Source: Gammaproteobacteria bacterium MOLA455 | Lineage (GTDB): Bacteria > Pseudomonadota > Gammaproteobacteria > Pseudomonadales > Porticoccaceae | Reading direction: 5' to 3' | NCBI GenBank assembly: GCA_000511875.1 | Contig: AZIN01000004.1 | Span: 1 to 64,000 of the forward strand | Length of the DNA: 64,000 nt | Translations under genes and position numbers: made by a program | The notes under the pieces: model-generated | Told to the model about the DNA's origin: nothing | The model's database searches: none | Seen by the model: only the letters and a program-made list of their open reading frames with translations | Shown here: in pieces, positions 27,295 to 36,448 of the stretch | Numbering within the stretch: the first letter of the stretch is position 1 | How the letters are laid out: each line of letters starts with the position of its first letter

Positions 27295-28188
27295 ATGACA
27301 TACAAAGCCATCGATTACAAAACCGTCGATTACAAGACTATCCAATACCAAGTCGATAATAAAATTCTGACTTTATTATTGAACCGCCCCGAAGTGATGA
27401 ATGCCTACACCATTGAGATGTGCAATGAGTTGGTGCATGCATTCAATCGCGCAAGTGATGACGATGAGGTCAGCGTAATCGTGGTCACTGGCGCGGGCAA
27501 AGCCTTTTGTGCCGGAATGGATCTTTCCGCTGAAGGCAATGTCTTCGGTCTCGATGAGTCTCGTACCCCGACCATTGCAGAGATGCAGGCCTACGAAGAG
27601 ATGGACGGAGTGCGCGATAGCGCGGGCAAAGTTACCCTGGCTATTTATGACTGCAAAAAGCCGGTTATCGGTGCCATTAATGGTGCTGCAGTGGGAGTCG
27701 GCGCGACTATGGCCTGCGCCATGGATATCCGTCTGGCCTCCGAAAAAGCTCGCTTTGGATTTGTTTTTGGCAAGATCGGTATTGTTGCCGAAGGCTGCTC
27801 AACCTGGTTCTTGCCGCGCATTGTTGGCATGCAGCAGTCAATGAAATGGATGCTGTCCGGTGAGATATTTAATGCAGCTGAAGGTCTTGCTGGTGGTCTG
27901 GTCTATGAAGTCTGTGCTCCGAATATACTGCTCGCCAGAGCCTATGAAATGGCCCGACAGATTGCCGACAATACTGCGCCAGTGGCCGTGGCACTGATGC
28001 GCCAGATGCTCTATCGCAACTCTGCGGCGGCCCATCCGGCCGAAGCTCACAAGGTGGAATCTCTAGCAGTGTTTTACACCAGTCAGGAAGATGGTAAAGA
28101 GGGTGTTGCGTCATTTTTAGAAAAGCGCCCGGCCAACTTCTCTGGCAAAGTCTCTACCGGAATGCCGCCGTTTTACCCTTGGTGGTAA
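27295..28188 (+). CDS. Enoyl-CoA hydratase/isomerase family protein (crotonase)
   Basis: A 297-residue crotonase-fold enzyme, a little longer than usual because of an N-terminal Tyr/Lys-rich lead (MTYKAIDYKTVDYKTIQYQV). The oxyanion-hole regions GAGKAFCAGMDLS and NGAAVGVGATMACAMDIRLAS are present, and GKIGIVAEGCSTW carries a Glu at a position used for hydration. It probably acts on a CoA thioester in a beta-oxidation-like route. First gene of a group with an acyl-CoA dehydrogenase and a kinase-like protein; AAAGGA precedes the ATG. Confidence 0.85.
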   Translation: MTYKAIDYKTVDYKTIQYQVDNKILTLLLNRPEVMNAYTIEMCNELVHAFNRASDDDEVSVIVVTGAGKAFCAGMDLSAEGNVFGLDESRTPTIAEMQAYEEMDGVRDSAGKVTLAIYDCKKPVIGAINGAAVGVGATMACAMDIRLASEKARFGFVFGKIGIVAEGCSTWFLPRIVGMQQSMKWMLSGEIFNAAEGLAGGLVYEVCAPNILLARAYEMARQIADNTAPVAVALMRQMLYRNSAAAHPAEAHKVESLAVFYTSQEDGKEGVASFLEKRPANFSGKVSTGMPPFYPWW

Positions 28189-28231
28189 GCGCCCTTATTG
28201 ATTATTTCCCTCTTTTTAATGGAGTACCAAA

Positions 28232-29461
28232 ATGTACCAAAACAGTGAAAAATCTCAGCAGATGCTGGAAAAACTAGAGCGCTTTTTTGATCAGCATATT
28301 TACCCCAATGAAGCCGCCTACGCACAGCAACTTCACAATGCCGAGAATCGTTTTGCCCCGCTGCCATTAATGGAAGAGCTAAAGCTCAAAGCCCAGGCTG
28401 CCGGTCTGTGGAACCTTTTTGTACCTCCATCCCACGCTGAGTACTGCAACCATGGCGGTCTCAGTTTTGCTGAGTATGCACCCCTTTGTGAAGTCATGGG
28501 GCGAGTGATCTGGTCCCCAGAAGTGTTCAACTGCAATGCCCCGGATACCGGCAACATGGAGGTGTTTATGAACTACGCCACCAAAGCCCAGCAGGACAAA
28601 TGGCTGCAGCCACTTTTGGCTGGCGAAATTCGATCATCCTACGCCATGACCGAGCCCCAGGTAGCCTGTAGTGACGCCACCAATGTTGAGATGAGCATTG
28701 TCCAAGAGGGCGATGAATGGGTGCTTAATGGCCGCAAGTGGTTTATCACTGGTGCAATGAATGTGCGTACGCGAATCTTTATTGTGATGGGCAAGTCCGA
28801 TCCGGAAAACCCTAGCCGCCACCTGCAGCAAACTCAAGTGCTAGTGCCCAAAGATACCCCGGGTCTGACACTGGTGCGCCCCCTGACTACCTTTGGCTAT
28901 GACGATGCCCCCATAGGCCATGCTGAACTGCGATTTGAAAACTGCCGTGTACCGCTGGAAAATGTGCTGCTCGGCGAAGGTCGTGGTTTTGAAATTGCCC
29001 AGGGTCGGCTTGGCCCCGGTCGCATGCATCACTGTATGCGCCTAATCGGTGCCGGTCAGCGTGCTCTCGAGTTAGCCTGCAAGCGCAGTGTTGCCCGTTC
29101 TACCTTTGGTCGCCAAATCAGCAAGCATCAGTCAGTACGAGAGAATATCTCGCGGATGTTTTCCGAGATCGAAATGGCCCGGTTGTTGGTGTTAAAAACC
29201 TGCCACAAAATTGATCAGGAAGGGGTCCCAGCGTCTGTGGACATGATCGCCGCCACCAAGACCACTATTCCGTTATTGATTCAAAGTGTTCTAGACAGGG
29301 CCATACAGATGCACGGCGCCGGTGGGCTCACCGAAGACTACTGCATGGCTGAAGCGTTTAACTACGCGCGCTGGTGTCGCCAAGCCGATGGTCCGGACGA
29401 AGTCCACCAGATGGCTCTGGGCAAACAAATTATTGAGCGCTATTCCGGCGCTAAAGCTTAA
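28232..29461 (+). CDS. Acyl-CoA dehydrogenase of the ACAD10/11 (LvaC-like) type
   Basis: A 409-residue flavoprotein with full ACAD layout: FAD/substrate stretch SYAMTEPQVACSDATNV, WFITGAMN, and RSTFGRQISKHQSVRENISRMF. Near the end the usual catalytic Glu motif is replaced by ADGPDEVHQ, the signature of the ACAD10/ACAD11 group. In that group, and in the Pseudomonas levulinate enzyme LvaC, the dehydrogenase fold works on 4-phosphohydroxyacyl-CoA made by a partner kinase. The APH-fold gene 32 bp downstream could be that partner. Confidence 0.85.
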   Translation: MYQNSEKSQQMLEKLERFFDQHIYPNEAAYAQQLHNAENRFAPLPLMEELKLKAQAAGLWNLFVPPSHAEYCNHGGLSFAEYAPLCEVMGRVIWSPEVFNCNAPDTGNMEVFMNYATKAQQDKWLQPLLAGEIRSSYAMTEPQVACSDATNVEMSIVQEGDEWVLNGRKWFITGAMNVRTRIFIVMGKSDPENPSRHLQQTQVLVPKDTPGLTLVRPLTTFGYDDAPIGHAELRFENCRVPLENVLLGEGRGFEIAQGRLGPGRMHHCMRLIGAGQRALELACKRSVARSTFGRQISKHQSVRENISRMFSEIEMARLLVLKTCHKIDQEGVPASVDMIAATKTTIPLLIQSVLDRAIQMHGAGGLTEDYCMAEAFNYARWCRQADGPDEVHQMALGKQIIERYSGAKA

Positions 29462-29493
29462 AAGATGAAAAGCTTAATATTAAGGGTTTAACT

Positions 29494-30513
29494 ATGCAGT
29501 CTCAGTTTGATTTCGATGTGGATAAATTAGCCCAGTATCTCGAAGCTCAGGTGGTCGGCTTTAAGGGCCCGCTAAAAGCCGAGAAGTTTGCCGGTGGTCA
29601 GTCGAACCCGACCTTTAAGATAATCACCGCCGCTGGCGACTATGTGCTGCGCCGCAAGCCTCCGGGTGAGTTGCTGAAGTCTGCCCATGCGGTAGACCGA
29701 GAATACAGAGTGCTCGCGGCCCTGGCCGACACTAATGTGCCAGTGGCTGCGGTCTACCATCTCTGTGAAGATGACTCGATTATCGGCAGCATGTTTTACT
29801 TGATGGAATACAAACAGGGCAGGGTGCTCTGGGATCCGGCGCTGCCGGAACTGAGTAATGTTCAGCGCGGTGAAATATTTGATCAGATGAATCAGGTTTT
29901 GGTCGCCTTGCACTCAGTGGATACAGAGGCGGTGGGGCTCCAGGACTATGGTCGCCCTGGCAACTATTTCGCCCGTCAGATTGGTCGCTGGACAAAACAG
30001 TACCAGGCCTCAGAAATTGAAACCATTGCCGACATGGATTTGCTGATCCAATGGTTGCCGGATAACACCCCTGAGGACGATGGCAAGTTAGTTCTCGCCC
30101 ATGGGGATTTTCGTTTAGACAATATGATGTTTCATGCCACTGAGTCACAGGCCATTGCATTGCTCGATTGGGAGCTGTCGACGCTGGGTCATCCCTATGC
30201 TGATCTTGCTTATCAGTGCATGCAGCTGCGTCTCGATAACGATTCTGTACTGGCTGGGCTAGGTGGCATTGACCGCCAGGCTCTAGGCATTCCCAGCGAG
30301 CAAGATTATGTGGCGCTCTACTGCCAGCGTATGGGTATAGAGACTATTCCGAACTGGAACTTCTATATAATTTTTAGCATGTTTCGCTTTGCCGCGATCC
30401 TTGAGGGTGTTGGTCAGCGCGCGTTGGGTGGCAATGCTTCGAGTGATAAGGCAGCGCAGATGCGAGAGTTAGTCAAGCCATTGGCAAAGATGGCGGTGGA
30501 AATGATTATTTAA
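29494..30513 (+). CDS. APH-fold phosphotransferase, probable 4-hydroxyacyl-CoA kinase
   Basis: A 339-residue kinase-like protein of the APH/choline kinase fold. It has a Gly-rich GGQSNPTF near 34-41, a lysine-bearing VLRRKPPG, the catalytic HGDFRLDN at 203-210 and the metal-binding DWE at 225-227. This subfamily (ACAD10/11 N-terminal domain, LvaA) phosphorylates 4-hydroxyacyl-CoA, not antibiotics. Its place directly behind a matching ACAD gene supports that role. Aminoglycoside resistance is unlikely. The specific acyl chain is unknown. Confidence 0.82.
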   Translation: MQSQFDFDVDKLAQYLEAQVVGFKGPLKAEKFAGGQSNPTFKIITAAGDYVLRRKPPGELLKSAHAVDREYRVLAALADTNVPVAAVYHLCEDDSIIGSMFYLMEYKQGRVLWDPALPELSNVQRGEIFDQMNQVLVALHSVDTEAVGLQDYGRPGNYFARQIGRWTKQYQASEIETIADMDLLIQWLPDNTPEDDGKLVLAHGDFRLDNMMFHATESQAIALLDWELSTLGHPYADLAYQCMQLRLDNDSVLAGLGGIDRQALGIPSEQDYVALYCQRMGIETIPNWNFYIIFSMFRFAAILEGVGQRALGGNASSDKAAQMRELVKPLAKMAVEMII

Positions 30514-30666
30514 AATCAAACAAAATTGATTTTTGTAAACAATTAAGCCTGTTTTCTATGCAATGTAGTGAAATGCCAAGAGTTTTTCTATAAGCTACGC
30601 AATTACCAACAGCTGATGGTTTTTTATTTACGCTGATTGACCAGATCAAATTAAAGGACATATTGC

Positions 30667-31365
30667 ATGACTGCGGCAAAAAACAAAGTGGACGCGACTA
30701 AAAAAGTTGCGGCAACCAGTAGCAAGCGACCGCAGCGCAATGAGAAAGGATGGCAGGCCGAGAAGAGCGCAATGACCCGCTCAGCAATTCTCGAGGCCAC
30801 CATTCAATGTCTTCTCGAGTTGGGGTATGCGAATACCACAACCGCACTGATCGCTAACTATGCCGGTGTATCCCGCGGTGCCATGATGCACCACTTCCCG
30901 TCACGAATTTCGGTGATGCGCGCGGTGATTGATTATCTCCATGTTTTGCGCCTGCAAGAATATCGCGACCTGATGTCGGATATCGATGATCCTCAGAGCC
31001 AGTTGACGGACAAGGCGATTCGCGAATCGGTAGAAGCAGCTTGGCGCTATGTCAATCTGCCATCCTTTATGGCCTATCAAGAAATGCTTGCGGCCTCGCG
31101 CACTGACGCAGAGCTGCGACAGATCATTGAGCCAGTAGAAAAAGACTTTGAAAAGCAGTTTCTGGATACCGTAAAAGCGGTTTTTCCTCACTGGCAGAAT
31201 CTCGCTAGACTGGAAGGGGCCCACGATATGGTGCAGTTTCTGATGAAGGGTATGGCTCTAAGTCATATGTCAGTGCGCAAGAACGCGCGCGCCAAACGGG
31301 TGATGACTTACCTGACGGCGATTCTCCACGATATCTATAAAGAAGCAAACTTGATGGAAAAGTAA
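30667..31365 (+). CDS. TetR-family transcriptional regulator
   Basis: A 232-residue regulator with an unusual Lys/Ala/Thr-rich N-terminal tail of about 30 residues. A TetR helix-turn-helix follows (RSAILEATIQCLLELGYANT, then TALIANYAGVSRGAMMHHFPSR), and the C-terminal ligand domain is alpha-helical. It is the only regulator seen in the island and sits between the ACAD-kinase group and the first SDR, so it likely controls one or both. The ligand is probably an acyl-CoA or pathway intermediate (inference). Confidence 0.9.
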   Translation: MTAAKNKVDATKKVAATSSKRPQRNEKGWQAEKSAMTRSAILEATIQCLLELGYANTTTALIANYAGVSRGAMMHHFPSRISVMRAVIDYLHVLRLQEYRDLMSDIDDPQSQLTDKAIRESVEAAWRYVNLPSFMAYQEMLAASRTDAELRQIIEPVEKDFEKQFLDTVKAVFPHWQNLARLEGAHDMVQFLMKGMALSHMSVRKNARAKRVMTYLTAILHDIYKEANLMEK

Positions 31366-31372
31366 CAGCTAT

Positions 31373-31399
31373 GCGCGGGCGGCACTCGGCTTCCCGCGC
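31373..31399 (+). terminator. Hairpin behind the tetR gene
   Basis: Perfect seven-pair GC-rich stem GCGCGGG/CCCGCGC with a 13-base loop, eight bases after the regulator stop. The following taattattgtttt is only moderately T-rich. Confidence 0.6.
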
Positions 31400-31773
31400 T
31401 AATTATTGTTTTCAGCCTCTTATGCACCACCTTTCCTCATACCTTCTCCAATGCCGCCTTATATCTTTTGATTTCCGCTGTTGCAGATCGTCTTCCCACA
31501 ATTCTTATTAAAACCCTCAATACCAGTTTCAGTACGGCCCCTATAACGCCTTACTTAAATACTCTCAATTAAGCACATCCAACGCCAGATTCACGACAAA
31601 CAAGTTGCAGCCCGCGGCCATTGATAATATAGTCTTAAAAAAGAAACATGCATGTCTGTTTTGTAAGTAACGGCTTTCTGATTCTCCGATTTATCAGACA
31701 AACTGAGAAAACAGCAGCGTAAAAACAATAATAAATACGAAAGCATCAACAAAGCTGTCGCAAGGGGGGACTG
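31400..31773. other. Regulatory intergenic region before the SDR group
   Basis: About 370 bp with no supported gene. It contains a perfect palindrome ACATGCATGT at 31646-31655, a possible operator, and AT-rich sequence. A strong GGGGGA ribosome-binding site lies just before the SDR start. It probably holds the promoter for the SDR-Rieske genes downstream. Confidence 0.4.
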
Positions 31774-32574
31774 ATGGGTCGTTTCACAGGAAAAGTCGTT
31801 TCCATAGTCGGTGCTGCAGGTGAAGATAATATGGGTCAGGTCATGGCTCGTCGCTTTGCCGCCGAGGGCGCCAAAGTCGTTGTCTCAGGTCGCAATGAAA
31901 CGGTATTGCGCAAGCTCGCCGAAGAGATTCATGGCGACTGGGTATTCTGTGACTTCTCCAAAAAAGCCTCCATTTTTGCAATGATCGATACTGTAGTTGA
32001 GCGCCATGCCCGCATCGATGTGGCAATTAACAGCACTGGATGGGGCTTGCTAGTGCCGCTGGCAGAGAACTCCGAAGAACAGCTCGACCAGATGATTGAC
32101 CTGCAATTCAAAGGGCCTTTTGTGTGGCTGCAAAAGCTGATTCAGGCTATGGACACAACAGGGGGCTCGATTATTCAGATTTCTTCAGCCACCGCCAATA
32201 TTATGCTCGATGATCACGCCGCCTACATGGGCACCAAGGCTGGCACCGATCACCTAGTACGCTGTGTCGCCAACCAATATGGCCCTAAAGGCATTCGCGC
32301 CAACAGTATCTCCCCCGGTTTAACCCATACCCCGATGACTGCAGAGCCCTTAAAAAGTGCTGCGCTGCTGGCGGAATTTGAGAGCTGTTATCCACTGGGC
32401 CGCATTGGCAGCAGTGACGATATAGCCGCCGCTGCCCTTTTTCTGGCCTCGGATGAATGCTTTATGACCGGTGAAAATTTGCAAGTTAACGGTGGCCTCT
32501 GTCTGCGTCGCAACCCTCTGGGTACAGAATTATTTGATGCCATGGTAGCTGCGGGTGAGATACCAGGGCAGTAG
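31774..32574 (+). CDS. SDR oxidoreductase with atypical cofactor motif
   Basis: A 266-residue short-chain dehydrogenase. The cofactor loop is GAAGEDNMG instead of the usual TGxxxGxG, while the catalytic Tyr and Lys are intact in YMGTK. VSGRNE after the second strand suggests NADP. The C-terminus DECFMTGENLQVNGGLCLRRNP matches the SDR at 39929, so the two are paralogues. First of four SDR genes in tandem. Substrate unknown; an alcohol or ketone intermediate of the island's pathway is likely. Confidence 0.85.
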   Translation: MGRFTGKVVSIVGAAGEDNMGQVMARRFAAEGAKVVVSGRNETVLRKLAEEIHGDWVFCDFSKKASIFAMIDTVVERHARIDVAINSTGWGLLVPLAENSEEQLDQMIDLQFKGPFVWLQKLIQAMDTTGGSIIQISSATANIMLDDHAAYMGTKAGTDHLVRCVANQYGPKGIRANSISPGLTHTPMTAEPLKSAALLAEFESCYPLGRIGSSDDIAAAALFLASDECFMTGENLQVNGGLCLRRNPLGTELFDAMVAAGEIPGQ

Positions 32575-32608
32575 AGCATTGCACTAAAAATTAACGGCGG
32601 AAAAAAAT

Positions 32609-33370
32609 ATGAAATTAGACAGCAAGGTGGTATTGATCACTGGAGCCGGCGGCGGTATTGGTCAGGCGGCAGTGAGAAAGTTTGTCAGCGAGGGTGCCAA
32701 AGTGATGCTCGCGGATTTAGGTACAGATGAGACTCAAGTATTGGTCGATGAGCTCGGCTCCGAACACTGTGCCTGTGTCGCAGTGGATGTTGCCGATGCG
32801 GCTCAAGTAGAAAATATGGTACATGCGACGGTCAATACTTTTGGCGCTATTGATGTGTTTGTCGCCAATGCTGGGATCGAGGGCCAAATTGGTTCGATTA
32901 TGGACACTGATGTCAGCAACCTAGATAAGATATTGGCGGTCAATGTCAGAGGTGTGTGGTTGGGTCTTCACTACGTGATGCCAGTGATGCGTGATGCCGG
33001 TGGCGGTAGCGTTATTATCACCTCCTCTGGTGCCGGTGTGCAGGGCTCGCCCAATACAGCTGGATACAATAGCAGCAAGCATGCGGTGATTGGTTTGATG
33101 CGCTGCGCCGCATTGGAAGTGGCCCAGTTCGGTATCCGCGTTAATACAGTTAACCCAGGTGCGGTGGAAACGCGCATGATGGAGTCCATTGAAGACGGGT
33201 TTGCTGAAGCCGGTGCCGGTGACTTTAGAACCATGGTTGAGGCTGTGACGCCATTGGGTCGCTATGGTCAGCCTGACGAAATTGCCAATATGATGGTGTT
33301 CTTGGGCAGTGATGATAGTAGCTACTGTACCGGTGGTGTCTTTATGGTCGACGGTGGCAATTCTACCTAA
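32609..33370 (+). CDS. SDR oxidoreductase
   Basis: A 253-residue classical SDR with TGAGGGIG, an acidic DLG after strand two (NAD preference), NAGI, the catalytic SSG and YNSSK, and PGAVETRMM. The ending CTGGVFMVDGGNST is typical of the family. It begins 34 bp after the previous SDR. Reaction inferred only as NAD(P)-dependent alcohol/ketone conversion. Confidence 0.88.
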   Translation: MKLDSKVVLITGAGGGIGQAAVRKFVSEGAKVMLADLGTDETQVLVDELGSEHCACVAVDVADAAQVENMVHATVNTFGAIDVFVANAGIEGQIGSIMDTDVSNLDKILAVNVRGVWLGLHYVMPVMRDAGGGSVIITSSGAGVQGSPNTAGYNSSKHAVIGLMRCAALEVAQFGIRVNTVNPGAVETRMMESIEDGFAEAGAGDFRTMVEAVTPLGRYGQPDEIANMMVFLGSDDSSYCTGGVFMVDGGNST

Positions 33371-33419
33371 AGCTTTTTTTACAAATAATAAAAATATAAA
33401 TAAAAAAAGAAAAACTATT

Positions 33420-34169
33420 ATGAATTTTGATTTCAACAATAAAGTAGTGCTGATCACCGGAGCCGCCGCTGGCCTAGGTTATGCCTGTGCCCAAGCATTT
33501 GCTGCTGCAGGTGCGAAACTGGTGATCACTGATATCTCCCAAGAAGCGCTGGATCAGGCGGTTGAGAATCTGCAGCAGGACGGCACCGAGGTGCTTGGAC
33601 TACTTAACGATGCCAGTGATTCAGCTGATGTAGGCACTATGATGACGGCCCTGGTGGCGCGGTTTGGGCGTCTGGATATAGCGGTTAACAATGCTGGCAC
33701 CGCGACCCCACTGCAGGAATTTCATGAGGTGGATGAAGCAGAGTTTGATCGGGTTATCGCCGTCAATCTAAAAGGCGTATGGCTCTGTATGCAGGCTGAA
33801 ATTCGCCAAATGCTTAAGCAGGGCGGTGGCCGCATAGTCAACATGGCCTCGGCTACCAGTCGCAATACTTACCCTCATGCCGCGCCTTATGTGACCAGCA
33901 AATTTGCCGTGGCGGGGCTGACTCGCACAGTAGCCGTGGACTATGCCGATCGCGATATTCGTATCAATGCGATCTGTCCTGGCAATGTCGCCACACCACT
34001 GGTTGTAAGTCTGGTTGAAGATCTATCGCTCCTCTCTACCAAGCATGCTATGAAGCGCCTCGGCACGCCTGAAGAGGTAGCCAATGGTGTGCTGTTTTTG
34101 GCCTCAGAGCTATCGTCTTTTAGCACAGGAAGTCTGCTCGAAGTGGATGGCGGTTGGAATGCGATTTAG
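33420..34169 (+). CDS. SDR oxidoreductase
   Basis: A 249-residue classical SDR with TGAAAGLG, TDIS after strand two, NNAG, the catalytic Ser in NMASATS and YVTSK. The start is ATG 33420; the 49-bp gap before it is nearly all A and T. An in-frame extension into the previous gene would add unrelated residues and was not used. Co-transcribed with the SDRs around it. Confidence 0.88.
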   Translation: MNFDFNNKVVLITGAAAGLGYACAQAFAAAGAKLVITDISQEALDQAVENLQQDGTEVLGLLNDASDSADVGTMMTALVARFGRLDIAVNNAGTATPLQEFHEVDEAEFDRVIAVNLKGVWLCMQAEIRQMLKQGGGRIVNMASATSRNTYPHAAPYVTSKFAVAGLTRTVAVDYADRDIRINAICPGNVATPLVVSLVEDLSLLSTKHAMKRLGTPEEVANGVLFLASELSSFSTGSLLEVDGGWNAI

Positions 34170-34237
34170 CCGCTAGAGTGAAAAATTGAAAACACAAAAA
34201 TTGAAAAACAATTAAAAAATATAATAAGGAAAATCCT

Positions 34238-34999
34238 ATGTCTAGATTATTAAACAAAGTTGCGATCATCACCGGTGCAGCCTCTAACCCAGGTCTTGGT
34301 CACGCCACTGCTGTGCGCTTTGCCCAAGAGGGCGCCAAACTGGTGCTTACCGATATAGATCTAGTGGGTCTGGCTGTGGCTGAAAAAGAATTGACTGCTA
34401 TGGGTGCTGAAGTTCTGACCATGGAGCAAAATGTGGTCGACGAACAGCGTTGGCAGGAAGTGATTGACGCCACCGTAGAGCGCTTTGGCGGTCTTGATAT
34501 TCTGGTGAACAATGCCGGCATCGCAGTGATGCGTCCGATCAGTGAATACTCCGTCGCCGACTATGATCTGCAGATGGATGTGAATATTCGCAGTGTTTTC
34601 CTTGGCTGTAAAAAAGCTTTACCGGCAATGATTGCCTCTGGTGGTGGCTCTATTGTGAATATGTCTTCGGTTGCCGCGCTGCGCGGAATTCCCGGTGTCT
34701 CTGTATACGGTATTGCTAAAGCCGGCGTACAGATCTTCAGTAAGAGCATTGCACTAGAACACGCTGCCGATGGCATTCGCTGTAACTCTCTTCACCCAGG
34801 TCTGATCGACACCAATATTCAGAATGACTCCCGTCGCGACAATCCAGATGAGTTCGAAAAGCTCGGCGACACAGTGCCATTTGGCCGTATGGGTTATCCA
34901 GTGGAAGTGGCTAACTGCGTACTGTTTTTAGCCTCTGATGAATCCAGCTATGTCACTGGCACTGAGCTGGTGGTTGATGGCGGGCTTATCGCCAAGTAA
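34238..34999 (+). CDS. SDR oxidoreductase
   Basis: A 253-residue SDR. The glycine motif is stretched (TGAASNPGLG), TDID follows strand two, and NNAG, SSVAA and the catalytic YGIAK are present. AAGGA precedes the ATG. It is the fourth in a row of SDR genes and is followed after 88 bp by a Rieske oxygenase gene, so it may act on that enzyme's product (inference). Confidence 0.87.
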   Translation: MSRLLNKVAIITGAASNPGLGHATAVRFAQEGAKLVLTDIDLVGLAVAEKELTAMGAEVLTMEQNVVDEQRWQEVIDATVERFGGLDILVNNAGIAVMRPISEYSVADYDLQMDVNIRSVFLGCKKALPAMIASGGGSIVNMSSVAALRGIPGVSVYGIAKAGVQIFSKSIALEHAADGIRCNSLHPGLIDTNIQNDSRRDNPDEFEKLGDTVPFGRMGYPVEVANCVLFLASDESSYVTGTELVVDGGLIAK

Positions 35000-35087
35000 T
35001 CCTGCGCAATACAGGCCGGCTTATGGCTGGCCTTTGATTTTTTTACAAGAGCCATTTTAAAGAGAGCCATCGAAAGAGAGCCAGACT

Positions 35088-36443
35088 ATGACTGCAGCAC
35101 CAGATACTTCTCGCTACGCCAAGGGTTTTGATATGCCAGTTCGGGGCGACACCATTACCGCTGATCGCTATATCTCCCAGGAATTTATGGCCCGGGAAAA
35201 TCAGCATCTGTGGCCCAAGGTCTGGCATCTCGGCGGTATGGTTGCCGAGTTGGAAGAGGAGGGCGATTACGTTCGCCATAATCTGGGCACTGAATCTGTG
35301 ATTATGATTCGCCAGGCCGACAGCAGTATTAAGGCGTTCTATAACTCCTGCCCCCACCGCGGCAACCGTTTGGTGCTGGGTGAGATTGGCGGCAGTGACA
35401 AAATTACCTGTGGCTATCATGGCTGGCAGTTTTCTCCCGCTGGTGTGCTGGTCAATGTGCAGGATCCCGATGACTTTCCCGATGGCAATCCCTGCGGCAA
35501 GGTGACTCTGACAGAGGTGCGCTGCGAGACCTGGGGACCGTTTATTTTTTACTGCATGGATGAGGATGTGGCGCCACTGCTGGATTGGCTGGCACCCTTG
35601 CCAGAAAGGTTGGCAAGCTATGGTCTGGATGACTGGATAAGAGTGATGTACCTAACTGCAGATGCGGACTTTAATTGGAAGATTATCCGCGATAACTTTA
35701 ATGAGAGTTATCATCTGCCAACCATTCATCCCGAGCTATCTACGTTTATCAATGATGGTCTATCGGACACCCTTTTTGAAATGTATGAGACTGGTCATAA
35801 CTCGATGTGGATGAAAGGCCACCAGGCCACCACCAGAAACCCGGAATTTGAAACCGGTGAGGTGCCAGCGCCTCTGGATGATGTTGCTCGCGCCTGGGGT
35901 CTTGATCCGGCCGATTACAATGGCCACACCGGTGATATTCGCGAGGCCATAGTGGCAGCTAAACGCCGTATGGGCCCTGAAATGGGCTATACCAACTACG
36001 AGAATATGAGCGACCAGCAGCTGGTTGATTATTTCCACTGCACGCTATTTCCCAATCTCACTATCACCATGTCGCCAGAGCAGTGTCAGATTCTGCGCAC
36101 TGAGCCCCATCCAACCGACCCGCAAAAATGTGTCTTCCATCACTGGGTACTGGCGCCACCGGTTGCGGGTATGAAAGAAGTTATTACACCCATAGGGCCT
36201 ATGCCACTGGAGTGGGCCGAAAACCGCCACAGTGTTTACGGCGATGGGCAGTCGGTTGGCTATGTTGCAGATCAGGATTTGAGCATAGGTACTAGCCAGC
36301 AGCAGGGGCTCAATTCTCGCGGCTTTAAAGGCTGTATTTTGACCCATCAAGAAAAGCGTGTGCAGAGGTTTCATGAATTGCTCAATGACTATGTGACCCC
36401 GGGTCTGAGCACTGACATCATTAATTCTGATCAGCTGAGGTAA
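35088..36443 (+). CDS. Rieske non-haem iron oxygenase, alpha subunit
   Basis: A 451-residue oxygenase. The Rieske cluster ligands are Cys88, His90, Cys108 and His111 (CPHRG, CGYHGW), and the mononuclear iron histidines are His209 and His214 in NFNESYHLPTIHPE. In the family it activates oxygen for ring hydroxylation or C-H oxidation, using electrons from a ferredoxin and reductase. No beta subunit is adjacent, so a homotrimeric form is likely. The exported VOC gene begins five bases after its stop. Confidence 0.9.
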   Translation: MTAAPDTSRYAKGFDMPVRGDTITADRYISQEFMARENQHLWPKVWHLGGMVAELEEEGDYVRHNLGTESVIMIRQADSSIKAFYNSCPHRGNRLVLGEIGGSDKITCGYHGWQFSPAGVLVNVQDPDDFPDGNPCGKVTLTEVRCETWGPFIFYCMDEDVAPLLDWLAPLPERLASYGLDDWIRVMYLTADADFNWKIIRDNFNESYHLPTIHPELSTFINDGLSDTLFEMYETGHNSMWMKGHQATTRNPEFETGEVPAPLDDVARAWGLDPADYNGHTGDIREAIVAAKRRMGPEMGYTNYENMSDQQLVDYFHCTLFPNLTITMSPEQCQILRTEPHPTDPQKCVFHHWVLAPPVAGMKEVITPIGPMPLEWAENRHSVYGDGQSVGYVADQDLSIGTSQQQGLNSRGFKGCILTHQEKRVQRFHELLNDYVTPGLSTDIINSDQLR

Positions 36444-36448
36444 CAAAA

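Noticed and set aside
29494-30513. Aminoglycoside resistance phosphotransferase
   Set aside because: APH fold only; the subfamily and the ACAD neighbour point to hydroxyacyl-CoA phosphorylation.
32921-33457. 178-codon antisense frame across the second and third SDR genes
   Set aside because: Low-complexity start, and it overlaps two well-supported genes on the other strand.
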